From positions 372,001-436,000 of the forward strand of contig NZ_JAIFZQ010000020.1 of assembly GCF_019710585.1 (NCBI RefSeq): 64,000 bases of DNA, given 5' to 3'. Within the stretch, counting starts at the first letter, position 1, and every line of letters starts with the position of its first letter. The position numbers and the translations under genes were made by a program. The notes below the pieces were generated by a model. That model was given only the letters and a program-made list of their open reading frames with translations. It was not told the origin of the DNA and did not search any database. The stretch comes from Arthrobacter sp. MAHUQ-56. GTDB taxonomy: Bacteria > Actinomycetota > Actinomycetes > Actinomycetales > Micrococcaceae. Below, piece by piece: positions 58,327-64,000 of this stretch.

Positions 58327-59493
58327 ATGGAAATCATCAGCCCGAAGCTCCTCAACTGGGCATCGATCCTTGACGGCAAGACCCGCGAGCAGGCGGTGAT
58401 GACGGCGGGCCTGCCGTTCATCTACCCGCACCTGGCCCTGATGCCGGACGCGCACCTGGGCAAGGGTGCCACCGTGGGTTCGGTGATCCCCACGCTCCGG
58501 GCCATTATCCCGGCAGCCGTGGGCGTGGATATCGGCTGCGGCATGATCGCCGTGCGGACCCAGTATTCGGTGAAGGACCTGCCGAAGGACCGTAAACGCC
58601 TCCGCGAGGATATCGAGCGCGTCATCCCGCTGTCTGCGGGGCACAACAACAAGCAGATCATGGCCACCGCGGAGCCGCGGGTCGCGGAGCTGAGACGGCT
58701 GGCCGCGAAGGCTGGCTTCGACCCGTCACAGTACGTGGCCAAATGGGAGCTGCAGTTGGGGTCCCTGGGGTCGGGAAACCACTTCATCGAAGTCTCCGCA
58801 GACGAGCACGACGGCGTCTGGCTCTTCCTGCATTCGGGCTCGCGGGGCGTGGGGAACAAGATCGCCCAGCACCACATCGGGGTCGCCCAGCACGTTGGCC
58901 GCAAGCACCAGGTACACCTGCCGCATCCGGACCTTGCCTATCTGGACGAGGGAACGCCGCAGTTCGACCGCTACATCGCCGAGCTGCGGTGGGCCCAGCA
59001 CTTTGCGCTGCTGAACCGCGAGGAGATGGTGGACCGGGTCACCGAGCAGTTCTCGCGCTGGGTGGGCGGCTCCGTCCGGGAACTGGAACGGATCAACTGC
59101 CACCACAACTTCACGGAGCAGGAGACGCACTACGGCAAGAAAGTCTGGGTGTCCCGCAAGGGGGCCATCAAAGCCGGCCACGGCGATCCCGGACTGATCC
59201 CCGGGTCCATGGGGACGGCGTCGTACGTTGTTGTTGGGCTCGGCAACGAGGCTTCGCTGCACTCTTCCCCGCATGGCGCCGGGCGCGAATACTCCCGGAA
59301 CGCCGCGCGGAAAACGTTCACGCTGGAGGAACTGAAGCGGGCCATGCGCGGCATCGAGTTCCGGGCGTCCGAGGCCTTCATCGACGAAATTCCGGCCGCC
59401 TACAAGCCGATCGACCAGGTCATGCAGGACGCGGCGGACCTCGTGGCGGTGCGGCACAAGCTGCGGCAGCTGGTCAACGTGAAAGGCGACTGA
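58327..59493 (+). CDS. rtcB: RNA-splicing ligase RtcB
   Basis: This 388-aa enzyme joins 2',3'-cyclic-phosphate or 3'-phosphate RNA ends to 5'-OH ends, with GTP and manganese. VGVDIGCGMIAVRTQ (Cys metal ligand), LGSGNHFIEVSADEHDGVWL, LHSGSRGVGNKIAQHHI, NCHHNFTEQETHYGKKVWVS and HSSPHGAGREYSRNAARKTF (guanylylation His is in the SPHGAGR block) are the family's active-site motifs. Length fits short RtcB types. No archease gene is seen. The 5' side has a perfect palindrome over the ribosome-binding site. Confidence 0.93.
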   Translation: MEIISPKLLNWASILDGKTREQAVMTAGLPFIYPHLALMPDAHLGKGATVGSVIPTLRAIIPAAVGVDIGCGMIAVRTQYSVKDLPKDRKRLREDIERVIPLSAGHNNKQIMATAEPRVAELRRLAAKAGFDPSQYVAKWELQLGSLGSGNHFIEVSADEHDGVWLFLHSGSRGVGNKIAQHHIGVAQHVGRKHQVHLPHPDLAYLDEGTPQFDRYIAELRWAQHFALLNREEMVDRVTEQFSRWVGGSVRELERINCHHNFTEQETHYGKKVWVSRKGAIKAGHGDPGLIPGSMGTASYVVVGLGNEASLHSSPHGAGREYSRNAARKTFTLEELKRAMRGIEFRASEAFIDEIPAAYKPIDQVMQDAADLVAVRHKLRQLVNVKGD

Positions 59494-59567
59494 GCCCTCA
59501 TATCCCACCAGGCATACGGCCAAATGTGACGCCAGATGAACGTGCGTGACCCCCCGTTTCCGCTTCG

Positions 59568-59596
59568 TTGAACGGGTTTGGGCCACTCCCTATGGT
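59568..59596 (+). promoter_or_regulatory. leaderless-type promoter of ssuA
   Basis: TTGAAC (59568-59573), a 17-bp spacer and TATGGT (59591-59596) are followed by 6 nt and the ATG at 59603. A TGTGACGCC box lies at 59525-59533, about 35 bp upstream of the -35. Confidence 0.65.
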
Positions 59597-59602
59597 GAAA
59601 CA

Positions 59603-60754
59603 ATGACTAGTTCCAAGCCCGGGATGACCCGCATCGTGGCAGGCGAAAGCGCGGTTCCCAAGCGCAAGCGTGCCATCGAAGCCGCCCTGGCCATCGGGCT
59701 TGTCCTGCTGATCGCCGTCGGCGCCATTGTGGCCTCTAATATCTCGCGCAACACTGAGGCGCAGGCCGCGGAACCCACCCCCGCAGCGGAACTGAAGCTG
59801 GGCTATTTCGGCAACGTCACGCACGCCGCGGCGCTGGTTGGCGTGAAGAAGGGCTTCCTCGCCGAAGCCTTGGGCAGCACCAAGCTCAGCACCGAGACGT
59901 TCAACGCCGGCCCGGCCGCCATCGAGGCGCTCAACGCCGGCGCCATCGACGCCGCCTACATCGGCCCCAACCCGGCCATCAACTCCTTCGCCAAGAGCCA
60001 GGGACAGTCCGTCCGCGTCATCGCGGGAGCGGCTGCCGGCGGTGCGCAGCTGGTGGTCAAGCCCGGCCTCACCTCGGCATCAGACCTCAAGGGCAAGACC
60101 CTCGCCTCCCCCCAGCTTGGCGGCACCCAGGACGTCGCCCTCCGCGCGTGGCTGGCCTCCCAGGGCTACAAGACCAGCGTCGACGGCAGCGGCGATGTGG
60201 CGATCAACCCCACCGACAACGCCCAGACCCTCAAGCTGTTCCAGGATGGAAAGCTCGACGGCGCGTGGCTGCCTGAACCGTGGGCATCACGGCTGGTGCT
60301 CCAGGCCGGAGCCAAGGTGCTGGTGGACGAAAAGGACCTCTGGGACGGTGCCGGAACCGGCAAGCCCGGCGAGTTCCCCACCACCATCCTGATCGTGAAC
60401 CAGAAGTTCGCCGCGGACCACCCGGACACCGTCAAGGCCCTGCTGAAGGGCAACGCCGAGTCCGTGGCTTGGCTCAACTCGGCCCCCGCGGATGAGAAGG
60501 CCGGCGTCATCAACGCCGCACTCCAGGAGTCCGCCGGCGCGGCACTGCCCGCCGATGTCCTCAACCGGGCGCTGGCCAACATCACCTTCACCTTGGACCC
60601 CCTGGCGGGAAGCTACCCCAAGCTGCTGCAGGACGGCGTGGAGGCAGGAACCACCAAAAAGGCCGATCTCAACGGCCTCTTCGACCTCCGCGCGCTCAAC
60701 CAGGTCACCGGCTTCCAGGACAAGATTTCCGCAGCCGGCCTCGGCCAGGACTGA
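59603..60754 (+). CDS. ssuA: aliphatic-sulfonate/taurine ABC substrate-binding protein
   Basis: This 383-aa protein has an N-terminal membrane-anchor or signal segment (about residues 25-48) without a lipobox cysteine. LKLGYFGNVTHAAALVGVKK, FNAGPAAIEALNAGAIDAAY, IGPNPAINSF and LDGAWLPEPWASRLVLQAGA are typical of SsuA/TauA/NrtA-like proteins. Nearby sulfate genes make sulfonate sulfur more likely than nitrate or thiamine precursors. It begins a three-gene importer operon. Confidence 0.82.
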   Translation: MTSSKPGMTRIVAGESAVPKRKRAIEAALAIGLVLLIAVGAIVASNISRNTEAQAAEPTPAAELKLGYFGNVTHAAALVGVKKGFLAEALGSTKLSTETFNAGPAAIEALNAGAIDAAYIGPNPAINSFAKSQGQSVRVIAGAAAGGAQLVVKPGLTSASDLKGKTLASPQLGGTQDVALRAWLASQGYKTSVDGSGDVAINPTDNAQTLKLFQDGKLDGAWLPEPWASRLVLQAGAKVLVDEKDLWDGAGTGKPGEFPTTILIVNQKFAADHPDTVKALLKGNAESVAWLNSAPADEKAGVINAALQESAGAALPADVLNRALANITFTLDPLAGSYPKLLQDGVEAGTTKKADLNGLFDLRALNQVTGFQDKISAAGLGQD

Positions 60755-60781
60755 CCCCACCCTCTACCTAAGGACGGCACC

Positions 60782-61507
60782 ATGCCAGTCGTACTGGAAC
60801 ACCTGGGCAAGCGCTTCGGCGACGGCGCCCCGGTACTGGACGACGTCAACGCCAACATCGGACGGGGCGAGTTCGTCGCCCTCCTCGGTGCCTCCGGCTG
60901 CGGCAAGTCCACCCTCCTGAACATCATCGCGGGACTGGAAGCGCCGACGTCGGGCGCGCTGGAAGTGCCCAGCGACGGTGCCGCCTTCATGTTCCAGGAC
61001 GCCGCACTCTTCCCCTGGCTCACGGCCCGCGAGAACATCGAACTGGCCCTGAAGCTGCGCGGTGTGGGCAAGGCCGAACGCCGCGCCAAAGCCCAGGAGC
61101 TCCTGGAATTGGTGCACCTGGGCGCGGCGGGGGACAAGCGCCCGCACGAGCTCTCCGGCGGCATGCGCCAGCGCGTGTCCCTGGCCCGTTCCCTGGCGCA
61201 GGACCGGCAGCTGCTGCTCATGGACGAGCCGTTCGCCGCCCTGGACGCCATCACCCGTGACCTGCTGCATGACGAGCTGGAGCGCATCTGGAAGGAAACC
61301 GGACGCACCATCGTCTTCGTCACCCACAACGTCCGCGAAGCCGTCCGGCTGGGCCAGCGCGTGCTGCTGCTGTCCTCCCGGCCCGGCCGCGTGGTCCAGG
61401 AATGGGCCGTCACCGAGGAACACCGAACCGACGCCGGGCTCGCCGGCCAGCTGACCGGGGTCATCACCGCCCGGCTGCGGGAGGAGATTCGCCGCCATGC
61501 CAAGTAA
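60782..61507 (+). CDS. ssuB: sulfonate ABC transporter ATPase
   Basis: This 241-aa ATPase has Walker A GASGCGKST (about residues 38-46), signature ELSGGMRQRVSLARSLAQD (about 122-140) and Walker B LLLMDEPFAALDAITRD (about 143-159), followed by the VTHNVREAVRLG switch histidine. It is of the SsuB/TauB/NrtD class. It follows ssuA by 27 bp and overlaps the permease gene by 11 bp. Confidence 0.9.
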   Translation: MPVVLEHLGKRFGDGAPVLDDVNANIGRGEFVALLGASGCGKSTLLNIIAGLEAPTSGALEVPSDGAAFMFQDAALFPWLTARENIELALKLRGVGKAERRAKAQELLELVHLGAAGDKRPHELSGGMRQRVSLARSLAQDRQLLLMDEPFAALDAITRDLLHDELERIWKETGRTIVFVTHNVREAVRLGQRVLLLSSRPGRVVQEWAVTEEHRTDAGLAGQLTGVITARLREEIRRHAK

Positions 61508-62468
61508 CCCCACCCCCGTTGTCGAGGAGAAGCCGGTGGCCGAGTCTGTCGAAACCGGGTCCGCCGAACCCCGCGAGCATGTCCATGCCGCCCTGACCCG
61601 GACCTCCACCGGCAACGAGGACCTGCGGGAGCTCGAATCCGGGCTCGACTCGCTGCAGTCCGACACCGTCCGCAAGCACCGCATCGACTGGACCCGCATC
61701 CTCTTGCCAATCGCGGCCCTGGTGGTCCTGGTGCTGATCTGGCAGTTCTACGTCTCCCTGGGCCTCAAGCGCCGCGACCAGGTGCCCGGGCCCCTGGACG
61801 TGCTGAACCAGATGGGGGTTCTCTGGGGCGAGGGCAAGGTGCAGGAATCCGTGTGGACGTCGCTGCAGCGCGGCATCGTCGGGTTCGTGATCAGTGTGGC
61901 CATCGCCACCCCCGTGGGCCTGCTGCTGGCACAGGTCGCTCCGTTGCGCCGCGCTTTCGGTCCGCTGATCTCCGGCCTGCAGGTGCTGCCGTCCGTGGCG
62001 TGGGTGCCGGCGGCTATCATCTGGTTCGGCCTCACCGACGCCACCGTCTACTTTGTGGTGTTCATGGGCGCCATCCCCTCCATCATCAACGGCCTGATTT
62101 CGGGTGTGGACCAGATCCCGCCGCAGTATCGCCGCGTGGGCACCGTCCTGGGCGCCTCACGGCTCCAGATGGCGCTGCAGGTCATCCTTCCCGCCGCACT
62201 GCCCGGCTACCTGGGCGGCCTCAAACAGGGTTGGGCGTTCTCCTGGCGCTCCCTGATGGCCGCGGAAATCATTGCGGTTGGCGGCACCATCGGCTTCGGC
62301 CTGGGCTCCCTGCTGGACCAGGGCCGCCAGCTCTCGGACATGGCCGTGGTGATGGCGGCGATCCTGCTGATCCTCGCCGTCGGCATCCTGATCGAGCTGC
62401 TGGTCTTCGGCCCCATCGAGAAGCGGCTCCTGCGCCGCCGCGGGCTCCTGGCCGGCAGCACCCGCTGA
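61497..62468 (+). CDS. ssuC: sulfonate ABC transporter permease
   Basis: This 323-aa protein has a long cytoplasmic N-terminus (about 60 residues, acidic and low complexity) and about six membrane helices. The BPD-type EAA loop is in RVGTVLGASRLQMALQVILP with AALPGYLGGLKQGWAFSWRS. LPSVAWVPAAIIWFGLTDAT is a hallmark of SsuC/TauC. It completes the importer and is followed by a strong terminator. Confidence 0.9.
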   Translation: MPSNPTPVVEEKPVAESVETGSAEPREHVHAALTRTSTGNEDLRELESGLDSLQSDTVRKHRIDWTRILLPIAALVVLVLIWQFYVSLGLKRRDQVPGPLDVLNQMGVLWGEGKVQESVWTSLQRGIVGFVISVAIATPVGLLLAQVAPLRRAFGPLISGLQVLPSVAWVPAAIIWFGLTDATVYFVVFMGAIPSIINGLISGVDQIPPQYRRVGTVLGASRLQMALQVILPAALPGYLGGLKQGWAFSWRSLMAAEIIAVGGTIGFGLGSLLDQGRQLSDMAVVMAAILLILAVGILIELLVFGPIEKRLLRRRGLLAGSTR

Positions 62469-62490
62469 CCCAGCGCGCTCCACACTTAAA

Positions 62491-62532
62491 GCAGAAAGCC
62501 CGACGGCGACCTCCCGCCGTCGGGCTTTCTGC
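62491..62532 (+). terminator. rho-independent terminator of ssuABC
   Basis: GCAGAAAGCCCGACGGC (62491-62507) pairs perfectly with GCCGTCGGGCTTTCTGC (62516-62532), loop 8 nt, followed by TGTTT. It lies 22 bp after ssuC. Confidence 0.9.
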
Positions 62533-62558
62533 TGTTTCCTGGGTGCGTGGCAACCAAA

Positions 62559-62630
62559 GTGGGGCACTTTGACACGGACACGCCGGGGAAAGAGCCTCCT
62601 GCCCATGGATTCCCCGCCAATGTGCCCCAC
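62559..62630. repeat. nested inverted repeat between ssuC and cysG
   Basis: GTGGGGCAC (62559-62567) pairs with GTGCCCCAC (62622-62630), and inside it CGGGGAA (62584-62590) pairs with TTCCCCG (62610-62616). It resembles the long intergenic palindromes elsewhere in the window, but the sequence is different. Role unknown. Confidence 0.6.
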
Positions 62631-62643
62631 GACGGCAGGGACG

Positions 62644-62781
62644 GACCGCGTGGAGTTCGCCGCACCGCTGGGAGCCCTGGGGGTCGCCGTCGAGCGGTTA
62701 TTCCTGGCCCGGTACCTTGAGCGGCTGATTGCTGCCCGGGGACGGTTCCTTGCCGGTGGCGCGCCTGGGAATACTTTGTGA
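62644..62781 (+). pseudogene. C-terminal remnant of an SRPBCC-family gene
   Basis: The frame reads DRVEFAAPLGALGVAVERLF, then LARYLERLIAARGRFLAGG and a stop at 62781. This matches the C-terminal helix region of SRPBCC/polyketide-cyclase-like proteins (…P.G.LG.L.ERLFL..YL..L...R...). The first two thirds of the fold are missing and the sequence before it is the inverted repeat at 62559-62630. It is best read as a decayed gene whose 5' part was lost. Confidence 0.55.
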
Positions 62782-62819
62782 CGCAGCGTTACCTTGCGTG
62801 AACTGGTGTTGCTCGGCCT

Positions 62820-62849
62820 TTGTAGGCGATTGTGACGCGGCCCTACCGT
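62820..62849 (+). promoter_or_regulatory. leaderless-type promoter of cysG with TGTGACGC boxes
   Basis: TTGTAG (62820-62825), an 18-bp spacer and TACCGT (62844-62849) are followed by 6 nt and the ATG at 62856. A TTTGTGACGCA box lies at 62775-62785 and ATTGTGACGC lies between the promoter elements. Confidence 0.6.
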
Positions 62850-62855
62850 TGATCC

Positions 62856-64000
62856 ATGGCAATTCAGGATATTTACCCCACGGCGCTGCGGCTGCTCGGC
62901 CGCCCCGTGCTGGTGGTGGGCGGCGGCCCCGTTGCTGCCCGCCGTGCCAAGGGGCTGCTCGACGCTGGTGCCGTGGTCACCGTCGTGGCCCCGGTTGCCT
63001 CGCCCGCGCTCCGGGAAATGGCCGACGCCGGCCTGCTCACCTGGGCAGCGCGGCCGTATGATTCGAAGGATGTCGACGGCGTCTGGCTCGTCCAGACCGC
63101 CACCGGCGATTCGGAGGTGGACGCCCGAGTGTCGGCCGACGCCGAGGCGCAGCGCGTTTGGTGCGTCAACGCCTCCGACCATGAAGCCTCTGCCGCCTGG
63201 ACCCCCGCCGTCGCTGTGGTGGACGACGTCAAGATCGCCATCAACGCCGGGGGAGACCCGCGCCGTGCGATGGCCCTCCGTGACGCGGTGGCCACCGCCC
63301 TGGAAACCGGCGACCTCCCGCTGCGCCGCCGCCGCGCACACCAGGGGAGCGTGGCGCTCGTGGGCGGCGGCCCCGGCGACACGGGCCTCATCACGGTCAA
63401 AGGCCGCCGGCTCCTGGGCCAGGCCGACGTCGTCGTTGCCGACCGGCTCGGCCCCCGCGAACTCCTGAACGAACTCGCCCCCGACGTCCGCGTCATCGAA
63501 GTGGGCAAAACCCCCGGCCACCACCCCGTGCCGCAGGCGGAGATCAACCGCATCCTGGTGGAGGAAGCCCAGAGCGGCCACCGCGTGGTCCGGCTCAAAG
63601 GCGGCGACCCCTACGTCCTGGGCCGCGGCGGCGAGGAAGCCGAATACTGCCGCCAGCACGGCGTCGAGGTTGAAGTGGTTTCGGGCGTCACGTCCGCGAT
63701 TTCCGTTCCCGCCGCTGCCGGCATTCCCGTGACGCACCGCGGCCTGGCCAAGGGCTTCAGCGTGGTGACCGGCCACGAGGAACTGTCCGAGGTTCCGGCC
63801 CGCCCGGACCACACCATCGTCCTGCTGATGGGCGTGGGCCAGCTGCGGGAATCCGCGTCCGCGCTGGGCGAAGCCGGCCTGCCGGAAAACACTCCAGTTG
63901 GTATCGTGGAGAACGGCTATCTGCCGAACCAGCGCGTCACCATCGGCACGCTCGGATCCATCGCAGACCAGGCCGACGCCGCCGGTGTGGCGAACCCGGC
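62856..64000 (+). CDS. cysG: siroheme synthase (CysG type), truncated by window end
   Basis: The frame is open from the ATG at 62856 to the window edge (381 codons). The N-terminal half is precorrin-2 dehydrogenase/ferrochelatase-like (PVLVVGGGPVAARRAKGLLD NAD-binding motif, about residues 18-37; NASDHEASAAW). The C-terminal half is the uroporphyrinogen-III methyltransferase: VALVGGGPGDTGLITVKGRR, VVADRLGPRELLNELAP, VVRLKGGDPYVLGRGGEEAE and GIPVTHRGLAKGFSVVTGHE. The fused form makes siroheme from uroporphyrinogen III, the cofactor of the sulfite reductase at 52409. The 3' end is outside the window. Confidence 0.9.
   Translation, partial: MAIQDIYPTALRLLGRPVLVVGGGPVAARRAKGLLDAGAVVTVVAPVASPALREMADAGLLTWAARPYDSKDVDGVWLVQTATGDSEVDARVSADAEAQRVWCVNASDHEASAAWTPAVAVVDDVKIAINAGGDPRRAMALRDAVATALETGDLPLRRRRAHQGSVALVGGGPGDTGLITVKGRRLLGQADVVVADRLGPRELLNELAPDVRVIEVGKTPGHHPVPQAEINRILVEEAQSGHRVVRLKGGDPYVLGRGGEEAEYCRQHGVEVEVVSGVTSAISVPAAAGIPVTHRGLAKGFSVVTGHEELSEVPARPDHTIVLLMGVGQLRESASALGEAGLPENTPVGIVENGYLPNQRVTIGTLGSIADQADAAGVANP

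Noticed and set aside
1..64000. tRNA or rRNA genes
   Set aside because: I looked for tRNA-like T-arm and anticodon patterns and rRNA core sequences by eye in the gaps and saw none; a covariance scan would be needed to exclude a tRNA fully.
1..64000. CRISPR array, prophage or insertion sequence
   Set aside because: No regularly spaced direct repeats, no transposase or integrase and no phage genes are visible; the repeats found are isolated palindromes.

Overview
The window is about 64 kb of high-GC chromosomal DNA from an actinobacterium, most probably of the Arthrobacter/Pseudarthrobacter group (Micrococcaceae). This is inferred from gene content and style: ANTAR regulators with GAF or PAS sensors, a DUF222-HNH nuclease, menaquinone genes, an AztABCD-type zinc importer, actinobacterial sulfate assimilation genes, many 4-bp ATGA/GTGA start-stop overlaps, and many promoters with the -10 box 6-7 nt before the start codon (leaderless style). 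I found no rRNA, tRNA, CRISPR array, insertion sequence or prophage, so this looks like ordinary core and lineage-specific chromosome.

Layout. 1-4.4 kb: a GAF-ANTAR protein, an acyltransferase-3 membrane enzyme, a DUF222-HNH nuclease and a mini GyrA-like protein. 4.8-6.9 kb: a secreted protein, an ECF-type sigma factor, a membrane-anchored partner and a small DUF4177-like protein. 6.9-11.3 kb: an LCP cell-wall ligase, an FtsW/RodA-type protein and an MFS transporter. 11.3-12.5 kb: two very small genes and a second GAF-ANTAR protein. 12.6-17.8 kb: zinc importer locus (aztA divergent from aztB, then an AztD-like lipoprotein, aztC and aztD) with a Zur-like palindrome between the divergent genes. 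17.8-18.9 kb: a short CDF efflux protein and a CmtR-like repressor. 19-23.4 kb: thioredoxin reductase, PAS-ANTAR and GAF-ANTAR proteins and small membrane proteins. 23.5-31.7 kb: two MFS transporters, an alpha/beta hydrolase, a cupin/TetR divergent pair, two exported proteins with SipW-type signal peptides, a VOC protein and a PAP2 phosphatase. 31.7-35.8 kb: a four-gene operon of ABC exporter, GbsR/MarR-like regulator and CorA.

35.9-48.9 kb: menaquinone genes menC, menD, menF and menG, a geranylgeranyl-reductase-like flavoprotein and a long-chain polyprenyl diphosphate synthase, interrupted by a PhoX phosphatase with a triple PHO box and an amino-acid ABC importer. 49-51.5 kb: an AbiEi/DUF559-like protein, a lone SUKH protein and a TRIC-type channel. 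51.5-64 kb: sulfur assimilation (sirohydrochlorin chelatase, sulfite reductase, cysH, cysD, cysN, sulfonate-type ABC importer ssuABC and a siroheme synthase running off the end), with rtcB and a membrane protein in between. Together these take up sulfate or sulfonate sulfur, activate sulfate to APS, reduce APS to sulfite and then sulfide, and make the siroheme the sulfite reductase needs.

The most interesting features are regulatory and structural. They are the widespread leaderless promoters, including three sulfur promoters with identical -10-to-ATG spacing and a shared TGTGACGC box; an 11-bp perfect palindrome around the rtcB ribosome-binding site; two families of long dispersed palindromes, one overlapping the menC stop codon; the Zur-like palindrome that contains the aztA start codon; paired AztD-like propellers; and four ANTAR proteins within 23 kb. 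I did not find an obviously new defence or mobile system.
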